Assembly: GCA_964017235.1 (NCBI GenBank)
Contig: OZ024940.1
Span: 23,751,615 to 23,815,614 of the forward strand
Source of the DNA: Sabellastarte sp. h YS-2021
Lineage: Eukaryota > Annelida > Polychaeta > Sabellida > Sabellidae
Reading direction: 5' to 3'
DNA: 64,000 bases
Position numbers and translations under genes: made by a program. Below are positions 36,401 through 46,194 of this stretch, in pieces (the first letter of the stretch is position 1; each line of letters begins with the position of its first letter). The notes under the pieces are model-generated. The model worked only from the letters and a program-made list of their open reading frames with translations. It searched no databases and was not told the origin of the DNA.

Positions 36401-39400
36401 CAAACATTGGGCCTTCTATCCATAAAAATGTGTCATCTAAGCAAGCTGCAACTTTCATAGATGAAAGGGAAGTACAGTTTCAGCCAATTATATTTTGACA
36501 GCAGTCACTTTCTGCATAGCATTTAGTTGACCTATTAAGACCTATGCTTCTGCAGCAGCATTTTTTGTCACAACTGCCCAGTTGTTGGTCTCAGCATGTA
36601 AAGCTTGCAGTACTGTCTACCATGTTTATTAGATTTCGGACTCCCGAGCAATACCCAAATCTCCTCGATTGGACTTTCTACTAGTAGAAACTCCAATTGG
36701 ACTCTCTACCAAGTTTATGTTGGTAGAAACTCCAATTAGACTTTCTACTGGTAGAAACTCCAATTGGACCTTCTACTGGTAGAACTTGAAATTCTTCCAG
36801 ATTGGATTTTCTACCATGACATTTATTTTCATGAGTGATGTATTTATTTAAATTTTTTGTGTACTATGCCTAATAAGGGCTTTTGTGCTTTTATTATCCC
36901 TCATTTTGTTTGAGTAATAATTAAAATAAGTTCATATTAAAAAAAAAACAATCCAGGACAAGTTGTAATATATAAGGGAACCAGTGAATATCAAAACTTG
37001 AAGTTTTAAGTTGAGATATCTACACCATTTCTGCATGAATTTCGATGCCATAAAATGACCAGAAGTTCTGTAAAATATCTCTTTAATAATGTGTGTATAT
37101 AACGTATCTGTAGGTTACATGAAAACAGCTGGATAATTGTTTCCAACAAGGAATAATTTGATAATATTCTTTTAGTTTTTGTTTGTATTTCAATGAAATT
37201 GGAGGTTACTGACTTTAAAATATCTGGTGTATTTTTGTATTTCAAATATTATTTAATGGCCGTTGACCAATAGAAAAGGGTAAGTAGACTCACCGGTCCA
37301 CCGGGTCTATCAATCTCCAGGATCTGTCCAGGATTGATCTTTATTTTTGTCTTGGGTTTCTTCTTATTGCAAGTGTATGGAAAATACACGGTGGGGAATT
37401 TTCTGGCAAGCTGAAAATATATAAAACAGACATCTACTGCTTAAATAGTTTGCAACTTATAGGGCACTGGTCCAGACACCGGTAGAGGTCCATTTCATGT
37501 CTCCTGGACCAATAGACAACAAGGCAGAAAGGAGTTTTGGTCCCCTAGTGTGACGGCAAAGCCATCAGAAACCTGAGTAGAGAACTGAAGCGGTAACCCA
37601 TCCCAGTACTAATGTAGGCCATCGCTGATTACATGCTGTAAAAGACAGTCATTCTGGCCATGTTATAACTTCTGTAAAAGATAGACAGTCATTCTGGCCA
37701 TGCCACAATTCGTGACAGTCCTGAGACACAAAAAAAAAACAAAAAAAACTAGAGGATCGCTTGCAATGGCAAAAACAAAGCGTCCCCAAAAAGGAGACAT
37801 AATGGCAGCTTAATCATGAGTCTATATTTTTCAAGAAAAATTCGAAAATTGAATATGATCCCCATTTTTGGGGGATGAGAAAATTTTAGGGAAATTGGAG
37901 AGAGTAGTTTGTTTAGATACCGTATCGGTCAAAAATTTCGACAAAATCACTGTATCTCACACGGTTAAGGAGATACAAGCAGTTTTATATTTTACTCGTT
38001 AAGAAAATTGTTTTAATTAATTAATTAATCATCAGTAACTCAGCAATTTTTTAAACTATCCCTGCCAAAATTTAATGCCACCCAGACCTCTATATGAGGA
38101 AGGTATTTGCCTAATTTCAGGTGGATAGATAAAATGATTCATAAGTTATCATCCGGACAAGGACACCCTTCAAAATAACATGTTTTTGGTCATGTGACTT
38201 TTCTGATTGGATAAAATGTCATGACATCATATTCAGAAATTTTTCAAGGGCTACTGCATACGCCTGCCAAATATGAAGAGATTCCACTTTATGGCTGCAA
38301 AGCTATTGCGAAAAGAAAATGCGGATCCGGCGGAGTCGCTTCTCCCATATACAAACAAGCATCCCTCATGGGATGCTTAAAAAAAGTAAGTAAGTAAGTG
38401 ATCCTTAGAAGTGCGAGCCATAACAAGGCTTGCACTTAAAAACACCTCTAAAGCCTAGGGAAAAAATGGGGTAAAACAGTACAATAAATCAGCAGACTTT
38501 CAGAACAGGGCAGGATACGTAAAGTTCCAAGAAAAATAATGCTTAAAAGAGAAAAAAATGCATATAAAATATTAAAACAAGACAGATCACTGGTAAGATG
38601 ACAGTATTAATTAGTAAACATTATTAAGTGGCAAAATTTCTTTATTAAAATACAGCTGTCAATGGATATGGCAAAACTGGGTAAACATTCTAATAATAAT
38701 CAGTTGCAGCAATCCACATATCTTTGTGATAAGAGAAATATGTCTCAAATATGGCAGTAGAAAACATTCTGGCAGGGCCAAGGTCAAATATTAAACCAAA
38801 GTCATATTACATCTTTCCACAACTACACTCTCAACCAGTGGCTTTACCAAGTATCAATTTCTTACACCTTGTGGTTTCTAAGATGTAGCCTAGATAAGAT
38901 TTTATAGGGCAAGGTCACTGCAGCAAGGTCATAGGGTCAAATCAAGGTCAGACCATGAGACTGTAGATCTACACTTCCAATCAATGACACTATCATTAGT
39001 ATCAACTTTCTGCACCTCACTGTGTCTAAGATATAGCCAGAAAGATATTTTAAAAGGTCAAGGTCACTACAACAAAGTGATAAGTCACATGAAAGTTACA
39101 TCATGATATCACATACCTACAACCTCAACCAATGTAATTACTAAATATCAACTTCATACACCTGATGGTTTCTGAGACAAGACAAGATTTTGAGGGTCAG
39201 TTACCACAACAAGGCCAAAGGTCAAATCTTGGTCATACCATGAGGTTGCACATCTAAGGACAAGGTCAAGGAGCAATATTTAAACACGTACTAACATGAC
39301 GATGGGATCTCATGCGGCTCAGTTGGTAGGGTGTTGTACTCATAATCCAAGGGTCGTGGGTTCAAATCCCCAGTGATGCTGACTGTTTCATTTGGGATAA

Positions 39401-41669
39401 CATCCTTGGGCAAGATGTTAACCTGGACTGTGCCTCTCTCCACCCAGGAGTAATGGGTACCTGGCTTCTAGTGGGTCATAGTGTGAGCACTGTATTGTGG
39501 CTTCACTCTAAGTATGTTCCCAGAGGGAACTGAGATAGATAACGTGTGTGAAAAGTTCTGAAACCCAGGCCAGAGTGTAAATGTAAAGTCGAGTAATAGT
39601 ATATATACTGATACTAGACTATAAACTGTTACATTTACTATACTGAAAAGTGTGAACACATCTTTGTATGCAAATATGCAACACTTACTCTAAAACTCGA
39701 TTTCGATCCTGTTGGAGTAGGCAAGTATCTTGTAATTTCACCCGCTGGGCAATTGTCACATCCCTCAAGCATACCTGTGCAACAGAACAGAAATCAGGGC
39801 CCGGTTTGACAAAGGGTCTCAGACTCTGCCTGGACTGAGGCTAAGTCAGGGACTTAAAATCTGAGTCTTCTGTCTTAAAATGGATGGCACAAAGGGTGAC
39901 ACAGCCAAGTTCATGCTCATCATATAACCACAGTGGTTTTCTGAGTCATGTGACCCTTTATATCTGGTCAAAATACTTTTTTTCTTAAATTAGTGGTTAC
40001 ATATATCCTTTTGTTTAACTCATTTTATATTGACCCCCCAAAAAATGCTGTTTTACAATGGAAAGTCTTATAACCACATAAATATGTCAAAAAAGGTGTT
40101 CTATATATTTATTCTTTATATCCAAGCATTTCAAATGTTGAAGTGAGAAAAAATCTATGGCGGCCCTATTTAAGTCTCCGTTTATAAAGTTCAGCTTAGC
40201 CACAGCCTAGACTTAGCAGCTTTGTGAAACTCCAAGTGTAAGAACACAAACTTAGCCTCATTTTTCTGACAAAAGTCTTAACTTTAAGTCTATGTCCAGC
40301 CAAAGCTCGTTTGTGAAACTGAGCCCTGGAGACTTACACAAAGTATATTGCTTGTTTGTCTGTTTGGTAATGCTGTTTTTATCACCCATCCTCACATTAG
40401 AGTAAGAAATCTAAAATTCGCCACATATCTGAAATGTGAAAATACTAATAAAATAAAATTGTGGTGCGATTTGTTGACTGTATAGTAAATTAAGGCTTTT
40501 TGAACAGAAAAATACCAATTTCTACACAAAAACATCATTTTCTTCATAAAATTAACTAAGGTTTTAGAGGTGGCGAATTTTAGATTCCTGGCGGATTTTA
40601 GATTTCTTACTCTACTATCAATGCTCATTTTATCAGTTCACATGAACACTCGCCCTAGTTTTATACTTCTTTCAGGGGGTGCCACCACAGATGATTTCAG
40701 TAGTACATTCAATCAACTACTTCTCACCTCAAAAGGGCAAGTCTACATTCACGCATGCTTATGACAACTCGATATCCAATTTGTGGCAGCTAATTCTGCA
40801 TTTTAGTACACCCCCAAAAAACATGGACGTTTCCTCTTCATGACATCACAATAAAAGTGATCAAATGCGCGAGATACGAGATAAAAGCTTATAATTTCGT
40901 CAGATTTCTTGTTTGTTCCCATTATTTTAACTTTTTAAATGTTTTCTGTCAATTATATAGGCTGACAAGCAAAATTGAGGTTATAAATTGTCGTAACCAA
41001 AACATGGCAGTTCTGTTCAACGTAATCGCTAGTACTGTATAAAGTCTGGAAATGCATGAATATTGGGGAGAAAAGCATGTCATTTCTTCCGATTTTGCGT
41101 ATGTTTCTAATATTTTTACTCTTCCTTCCATTATATGTGTTGACAAGTGAAGTGGCGGTTGTAAAATCTCATCACACTATTTCAGTAAAATGTTCTCGAT
41201 ACCGAGATACTGGAACTACTGACCCATCCCTAATACTGTATATACATATATTATACTCGGCGCAATATGACACATCATGACAGTACAAGTATAACCCAAC
41301 TCTCAAGTTACTGACATTCCTCTAACTGGAAGACAGTGGCTCAAGGGTGACCATTTATCAATGTCCTTGAGGTTTTTTAACCTGCCACTGGGGACAGGAC
41401 CCAACGACAGAGTGCCACCATTTTAGGGTGGCCATCTGAGCCAACACATATCTGCCTGTTCCTGGGTTTGAACCCACGTCCTCTGTGTTCCTAGGCAAGT
41501 GAGTTACCCACTAGACCACGGTGGCAGATAATGTGTGAAAATGCATGATTGTCGACAAAAAGTCATGCCACAAAAATGACCGATCCGATGTCTGATGTGA
41601 TAAGCTTTTCCACTCACCGATGAAGCCCAGCAAAAGGATGATTCCTGCTAGAACCTGAATCAATCTCAT
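33437..41669 (-). CDS. Gene B: secreted 12-cysteine protein, six exons, 191 aa
   Basis: Paralogue of gene A with the same structure. Exons: 41618-41669, 39689-39774, 37294-37410, 35542-35649, 34223-34313, 33437-33558; phases 1,0,0,0,1, all GT-AG, exon lengths identical to gene A. The signal peptide is MRLIQVLAGIILLLGFIG. All 12 cysteines are conserved at the same positions. Exon 6 is nearly the same as in gene A and ends CIQL-stop. Differences cluster in the exon 2 tail (TPTGSKSSFR in place of PPPMSPSIFR) and in the exon 5 proline tail (PPPPEPPAVQPVGVC). Introns 1 and 2 align with gene A over long stretches, so A and B are recent duplicates. The gene has no stop or frameshift and looks intact. 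A full DIRS element now separates it from its distal conserved block. Function unknown; secretion is inferred from the leader. Confidence 0.9.
34796..34912. mobile_element. Mariner-like MITE, copy 5, truncated, gene B intron 4
   Basis: The left end is intact and flanked by TA. The right half is replaced by another repeat that also occurs at 41012-41230. Confidence 0.8.
36165..36828. mobile_element. Foldback element with nested dyads, gene B intron 3
   Basis: Outer inverted repeats ATGTCATGGTAGAAAATCCA. Arms filled with GGTAGAAAGTCCAATTGGAG-type palindromes; about 350 bp of plain centre. Confidence 0.8.
37520..38450 (-). mobile_element. 5S-derived SINE split by a nested repeat, gene B intron 2
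   Basis: The SINE parts are 37520-37750 and about 38395-38450. Between them lies a 650-bp repeat starting near ACTAGAGGATCGCTTGCAAT and ending GCATCCCTCATGGGATGCTT. The whole block is missing from gene A intron 2 at the matching place (near 57475). Confidence 0.65.
38750..39260. repeat. TCAAGGTCA-rich repeat, gene B intron 2
   Basis: Imperfect 200-bp periodic repeat with many AGGTCA half sites, e.g. AAAGGTCAAGGTCACTAC. The matching repeat in gene A intron 2 is 58190-58680. Confidence 0.6.
39303..39648 (+). mobile_element. tRNA-derived SINE, family S5, gene B intron 2
   Basis: Head GGCTCAGTTGGTAGGGTGTT with B box GGGTTCAAATCC and a 270-bp body. Gene A lacks it at the matching place (near 59940). 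Confidence 0.75.
39797..40326. mobile_element. Foldback element in gene B intron 1
   Basis: Ends GGGCCCGGTTTGACAAAGGG and GTTTGTGAAACTGAGCCC. Sits at the same position as a different foldback in gene A. Confidence 0.75.
40400..40612. mobile_element. Mariner-like MITE, copy 6, gene B intron 1
   Basis: 213 bp, TA on both sides, short internal deletion near the left end. Confidence 0.85.
41222..41530 (-). mobile_element. SINE S2 in gene B intron 1
   Basis: Reverse. A matching copy sits at the same place in gene A (60650-60965); gene C lacks it. A fragment of the family also lies at 33060-33180. Confidence 0.8.
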
Positions 41670-41965
41670 GTTTTTCCTTCAATGTAAAGATTCTGTCTGA
41701 CCTATCCTTTTCTACTGGTGTAAGATTAAAAAGTGCTTGTGTATTGAGTTTCCTGTGCATCTAAGCATGTGTCTATCGACTGAAAATAAGAAAAAAAAAG
41801 AAAATTCAAAGAATACACAAAAAACCCCACTAGTGTAACAGAAGGTGCTATTAAAAACATTCCTCTTGGTTAATGACAGTAATTAAAACTAGAGAATACT
41901 CGTACAGTGCAGAACTCCACCGGGGCATTTCTGAAAATTTTGATTTTTTCGTGACCAGAATACGA
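41670..41965 (-). promoter_or_regulatory. Conserved proximal 5' flank of gene B
   Basis: Same arrangement as upstream of gene A: GGAAAAAC before ATG, AGAAAAGGATAGG box, and the AGTAATTAAAACTAGAG block at 41878-41896. The DIRS insertion begins about 180 bp beyond the end of this interval. Confidence 0.5.
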
Positions 41966-42189
41966 CCCAGATGTTGCCCAAAATGTAAACATTTCTTCCT
42001 TTGGCCACACCCCACCCACAGTAAAAATTTGACATAAATCCACTCATTACTTTTGGGGTTATGTCAACTGGAAAACCAAACTTCACTAAAAAGCTTGAAG
42101 ACGGGACCGTACCTTCAGAGTTATGGTGAGAACAGACAAACAAATTTGAAAATTTTAATTACTTAAATGTAGCTTTTATAAGCTACAAG

Positions 42190-42331
42190 CTTACCATGTG
42201 GGACTGAATGCTTTACTGGTTGCCGCGAGGCCCAGACGACCAACGCTCGAGAAAAACAAGCATGCAGTTGGTTCGGCCTCATAGGTTGTCGTGACGTCAT
42301 CACTTCCTGTGTATCAGCCTCCTTTTCGTTG
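42190..42331. repeat. Left inverted terminal repeat, complete DIRS
   Basis: 142 bp, identical in reverse complement to 48292-48433. Confidence 0.93.
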
Positions 42332-42390
42332 AGATTAAACCCATGTCCCCTCAGCTGTAATACAGCGGGGAGGTAGGGTGGGACTCTTCT

Positions 42391-42492
42391 CAGTCCCACA
42401 TGGTAAGCTTGTAGCTTATAAAAGCTACATTTAAGTAATTAAAATTTTCAATTTTATTGCGCTACAATAGCTTACCATGTGGGACTGAATGC
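42391..42492. repeat. Internal complementary region of the complete DIRS element
   Basis: The first half is the reverse complement of the left terminal extension (from about 42146), the second half that of the right end (to about 48452). In DIRS1 biology this region templates joining of the ends into a circle. Confidence 0.88.
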
Positions 42493-42964
42493 TGAATTCA
42501 ACCGCCCGGTGGCGGGATTACAGCTGAGACTGGAAGGTCTGAATGTTGTTTTTCTCGAATTGAGAGTAATAAAAAATAGTTCCAAAAAATTTCCAGTCTG
42601 AGTCCCATTTACAGAGTCCCAATCCTGAAGGTCGGACTTGTAAAGAGCCAAAAACCTGATGAGAATATACAGTGATGTACACTGTAGGGTGTTTGGAAGG
42701 AGGATTGTGTACCCGGAGTACACAGATAGGAAGAAACCCTGAGGGCTATGACGTCAGAATGAGGTCAAGGTTCGAGAATTACTATTGCAACCTTATTTAT
42801 AAGACAACCTTATGGTCCCAAGAATTTAAAGTTAATGTAAATTTAATATGAGAGACCTTACCTGTAACACCCTGATGAGGTAGCTTATACCTAGACCTGG
42901 GGAGACTCCTGAAGGCTTAACTGTAGCGGATGTGCCCCCCCCCCTTTTCTTCCCGAAGGAGACA

Positions 42965-45862
42965 TCACTGAGGAGAAGGGTCTAGGACCTGTTGAGCCGC
43001 TACTACTGGTCCCAGATACATGTTGTTGTCGTTGTCCGACCAAGTAAGGTCTTTTAGATAAAAATTGGTAAACGTGTTGTGAGCTTTCCAGTGACACGCT
43101 TGCATGATCTGGTCCACCGATACCCCACCGTAAAAAGCCTTAGAGGCTGCAAAGGCCCTAATGTCATGCGCTTTCACTTGGACTAAGTCCAAGGCTTGCT
43201 GGTCTGCTTGCTTATAACAAAGTAGAATGGTTTGTTTCAACCATGAAGAGAGAGTAGCGGGTCTGATATCTGAGGTATGTCCTTTCTTGAAGGAGATGAA
43301 AAGAAGAGACCGGGACCCTCTCAGGTCCTTGGTTCGGTCCAGATAGTACCTCAAAGCCCGTACAGGACACAAGGTCCTGTCTTCTTTGAATTGTCTATCT
43401 ACAATGGTAGTCAAGGCAGGAATAGTCACCGGAGACACACTTTGAGAACCTTCTCTTGCTAGCTGGTTTTTGGCTATAAAGTCTGATGAAGGGAACAAGG
43501 CTACCTTTTCCCATTGGCCTAGATTAGATACTTTGTTTGCGACCCAGGCGTGGATTTCGCTGCGGCGCTTGCCGGAGGCCAGAGCTAGCAAGAAAGCAGT
43601 CTTGAGAGTGAGATGTTTGAGGTCTGTGTCTTTCATAGGCTCAAAGGGTGCTTTTGTGAGCTCATTGAGGACAACAGATAGGTTCCACTGAGGAAGGTTT
43701 CTGGAACTCTTGGGGCGATCCCTGTGAAAACTGGAGAGCAACCTGTGAAGGTCCTCATTATGGGCAATATGTTGGGCCGTAGGGCCCAGAGTGTCAACAA
43801 TAGCTGTCCTGTAACCATCAATGGTAGAGGGGCGCCTGTTTAGGTCTTGGTACAGATACATAAAGAAATCTGAGATTTGCTTCACAGATGGTGAGGAGAA
43901 ATCCACCGAATTATCTCTGCACCATTTTTCAAATAGGGCCCACTTTGATTTGTAGATGTTCCTTGTTGAAGACCGCTGAGGTGCAGCAATTCTCTCTGCC
44001 ACTTCCACAGAGAAGCCTTGTTCTTGGAGTTGTCCACTCCTAGAGACCAGGCGTGGAGGTTGAGGTGCTGCGGGGAGCTGTGGAACACGAAGTTGTGGGA
44101 CTGCTTGAGGAGTGTTATCGACACCGGGAGTTGTAGAGGGATCTCTGTTGAGAGCTGCACTAGGTCCCAAAACCAGGGCATCCCTGGCCAGCCTGGGGCT
44201 ATTAGAATGATCAGGCAGGTGCACTGCCTGATTTTTTGGATCACCCTGTGAAGGAGAGCCGTTGGAGGGTAAGCATAAGCAGTGAGACCCGTCCAGTCTA
44301 TGTTTAGAGCATCTATGTCCCAGGCCTGGGGGTCTGGGATAGGAGACACGTATAGAGGGAGCTTGTGGTTCAGATGAGTGGCAAAAAGGTCCACGTGGGG
44401 AGTGAACCACTTTAGGCAGATCTGTTTGAACACCTGTGGATGAAGAGACCATTCGGTCGACTGGACCTGGTTCGACCTGGAAAGTAGGTCGGCCATCACA
44501 TTCAGGCACCCTGGAATGTGCCTGGCTTTCAAGGTTATGTGATAGTGGTGGCACCAGGTCATGAGTTTCCACAGGAGTGCGCACATCTCCGCCGAGTGTG
44601 TTCCCCCTTGTTTGTTTATGTAAGCTACCACAGTTGAGTTGTCCGTGGCAACTAGCACTGTTTGGTCCTGACACTGGTCTTTGAAGTGTCTGAGAGCCAG
44701 AGAGACAGCTTTTAATTCTAGGACGTTTATGTGAAGTCCTTTTTCCTGGGGAGACCACAGACCTTTGGTGGAACTTTGATCTAAGTGAGCGCCCCAACCT
44801 ACGTTTGAGGCGTCGGTAAAGAGTTGGATACTGTGGTCTTTGGGATGAAGGTCTGCGCCGATCATCACATTTGTAGGATTCTGCCACCAGTCCAGATGAG
44901 CAGAAATGACTTCTGTCCAGGGAAGGAGGCTGTCCAGCGACTGAGGAAATTTCCAGTGCTCTTTCAGGTGAAACTGAAACGGTCTCATGTGAAGGCGTCC
45001 CTCCGGGACCATCTTCTCCGTTGAGGCTAGCAACCCAATTAGAGACATCAAACATCTTGCAGTCAAAACATGTTTCGACTTGAGTCGTAGGATCAAATCC
45101 TGAAGTTTGAGCCATCTCTCTTGAGTGGGTTTTACAAGGGCTGAATCTAGGTGATATTCGTAGCCCACGAACGAGAACACCTGAGTTGGTTTCAGTTCTG
45201 ATTTCTCTTGGTTTATGATCCATCCCAAGGACTGTGTGAGATCTACCACTGCCCGAGTGTTCACTAATGCATCCTCCTGGGACTGAGACCTGATCAGCCA
45301 GTCGTCCAGGTATTGGTGAAGTCTGAGTCCTCTGCTGAGGGCCATGAGTTTCACTTCTTTTACGACCATGGTGAATACCTGGGGGGCTGTGGCTAGTCCG
45401 AATGGGAGCGAGGTGAACTGGAACACCTGTGACCTGTGGCAAAATCTTAGGTACTTCCTTGAGTTTGGATGGATGGGGATGTGGAGGTAAGCGTCCGACA
45501 GATCTATTGACGCTACCCATTCCCCTGGAATCAGAGAAGTCCTGATGGACTCTGGCGTTTCCATTTTGAACTTTTCTACGTGTAGAAAAGTGTTGAGCCT
45601 GCTTAGGTCTATTACTGGCCTCCACCTTTGGTGAGGCTTGGGTACAAGAAACAGGCGACTGTAAAACCCGAGAGATTTTACATTTTCCACCCTTTCGATA
45701 GCGTTCTTTAACAGGAGAGACTGGATGCAATCGGCCAAGGCTTGGTCTTTTTGAGGGGCCTTGTACTCTGACACAATCAGAGGAAATCTTATCAAGTTTG
45801 GCCTTGAGAGGAATGGCAGAACGTAGCCATTGGTGATGATATTTAACACGTTGGCTGAGCAA
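42965..45862 (-). CDS. Tyrosine recombinase of the complete DIRS element (within a 965-codon frame)
   Basis: The recombinase occupies roughly the last 340 residues. Catalytic residues are visible: Arg in GKRRSE (about 766-767), HDIR (H899 and R902), ACHWKAH (H924) and the nucleophile in NFYLKD (Y935). An N-terminal core-binding part (STRNIYKSKWALFEKWC) precedes it. This enzyme would insert the circular DNA copy, replacing an integrase. The first 600 or so codons overlap the RT frame in another phase and are probably not translated as such, so the real start is likely near 44100-44000. Confidence 0.85.
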   Translation of the reverse strand: MLSQRVKYHHQWLRSAIPLKAKLDKISSDCVRVQGPSKRPSLGRLHPVSPVKERYRKGGKCKISRVLQSPVSCTQASPKVEASNRPKQAQHFSTRRKVQNGNARVHQDFSDSRGMGSVNRSVGRLPPHPHPSKLKEVPKILPQVTGVPVHLAPIRTSHSPPGIHHGRKRSETHGPQQRTQTSPIPGRLADQVSVPGGCISEHSGSGRSHTVLGMDHKPREIRTETNSGVLVRGLRISPRFSPCKTHSREMAQTSGFDPTTQVETCFDCKMFDVSNWVASLNGEDGPGGTPSHETVSVSPERALEISSVAGQPPSLDRSHFCSSGLVAESYKCDDRRRPSSQRPQYPTLYRRLKRRLGRSLRSKFHQRSVVSPGKRTSHKRPRIKSCLSGSQTLQRPVSGPNSASCHGQLNCGSLHKQTRGNTLGGDVRTPVETHDLVPPLSHNLESQAHSRVPECDGRPTFQVEPGPVDRMVSSSTGVQTDLPKVVHSPRGPFCHSSEPQAPSIRVSYPRPPGLGHRCSKHRLDGSHCLCLPSNGSPSQGDPKNQAVHLPDHSNSPRLARDALVLGPSAALNRDPSTTPGVDNTPQAVPQLRVPQLPAAPQPPRLVSRSGQLQEQGFSVEVAERIAAPQRSSTRNIYKSKWALFEKWCRDNSVDFSSPSVKQISDFFMYLYQDLNRRPSTIDGYRTAIVDTLGPTAQHIAHNEDLHRLLSSFHRDRPKSSRNLPQWNLSVVLNELTKAPFEPMKDTDLKHLTLKTAFLLALASGKRRSEIHAWVANKVSNLGQWEKVALFPSSDFIAKNQLAREGSQSVSPVTIPALTTIVDRQFKEDRTLCPVRALRYYLDRTKDLRGSRSLLFISFKKGHTSDIRPATLSSWLKQTILLCYKQADQQALDLVQVKAHDIRAFAASKAFYGGVSVDQIMQACHWKAHNTFTNFYLKDLTWSDNDNNMYLGPVVAAQQVLDPSPQ

Positions 45863-46194
45863 TTGTTTGCGTGCCAGTCTCTCCTGAAAGAACGGAGGCG
45901 ACCTCCTACTGGTGGATTGATTGAGGCTTGATAGGAGTCATTGGGAAGAGGGGTTTCCACGCCCTTTTCCTTTGTTGTGGGGTCGAAAACGACCCCTGGA
46001 GCCTCTGAAGTTTGGTTTTCCTCTTGAAGAGAGGAACGAATAGTTGCTGCTTTGAGAGGAGTTGCCCCCATAGGGGCGTTTCCTGTAGGAGCCTCTTCTC
46101 TTATTGTGGTGGGAACCACGAAAGGGCTTATTTTGAAAGGGTCCGAAACCCTGAGCATCTTTTGAGGTGCCTTTTTTGAGAAGGAAGTCCTCAC
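43882..46194 (-). CDS. Reverse transcriptase / RNase H of the complete DIRS element, 770 aa
   Basis: RT spans about residues 165-350: LVPKPHQRWRPVIDLSRLN, then DLSDAYLHIPIHP, LPFGLATAP and the catalytic YLDD at 295-298. RNase H follows at about 455-575, with FTDAS (D461), LELKAV (E493), ATDNS (D518) and the MADLLSR motif (D569). The C-terminal part has APGWPGMPWFWDL, a motif seen downstream of RNase H in DIRS elements, where a methylase-like domain is known in some families. The frame is open from end to end and overlaps both neighbours. The first 80 residues lie inside the Gag overlap, so the true start is uncertain and may involve frameshifting. Confidence 0.88.
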   Translation of the reverse strand: MRTSFSKKAPQKMLRVSDPFKISPFVVPTTIREEAPTGNAPMGATPLKAATIRSSLQEENQTSEAPGVVFDPTTKEKGVETPLPNDSYQASINPPVGGRLRSFRRDWHANNCSANVLNIITNGYVLPFLSRPNLIRFPLIVSEYKAPQKDQALADCIQSLLLKNAIERVENVKSLGFYSRLFLVPKPHQRWRPVIDLSRLNTFLHVEKFKMETPESIRTSLIPGEWVASIDLSDAYLHIPIHPNSRKYLRFCHRSQVFQFTSLPFGLATAPQVFTMVVKEVKLMALSRGLRLHQYLDDWLIRSQSQEDALVNTRAVVDLTQSLGWIINQEKSELKPTQVFSFVGYEYHLDSALVKPTQERWLKLQDLILRLKSKHVLTARCLMSLIGLLASTEKMVPEGRLHMRPFQFHLKEHWKFPQSLDSLLPWTEVISAHLDWWQNPTNVMIGADLHPKDHSIQLFTDASNVGWGAHLDQSSTKGLWSPQEKGLHINVLELKAVSLALRHFKDQCQDQTVLVATDNSTVVAYINKQGGTHSAEMCALLWKLMTWCHHYHITLKARHIPGCLNVMADLLSRSNQVQSTEWSLHPQVFKQICLKWFTPHVDLFATHLNHKLPLYVSPIPDPQAWDIDALNIDWTGLTAYAYPPTALLHRVIQKIRQCTCLIILIAPGWPGMPWFWDLVQLSTEIPLQLPVSITLLKQSHNFVFHSSPQHLNLHAWSLGVDNSKNKASLWKWQRELLHLSGLQQGTSTNQSGPYLKNGAEIIRWISPHHL

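Noticed and set aside
39303-39375. tRNA gene
   Set aside because: The head looks like a tRNA with a good B box, but arms do not pair fully and a 270-bp SINE body follows.
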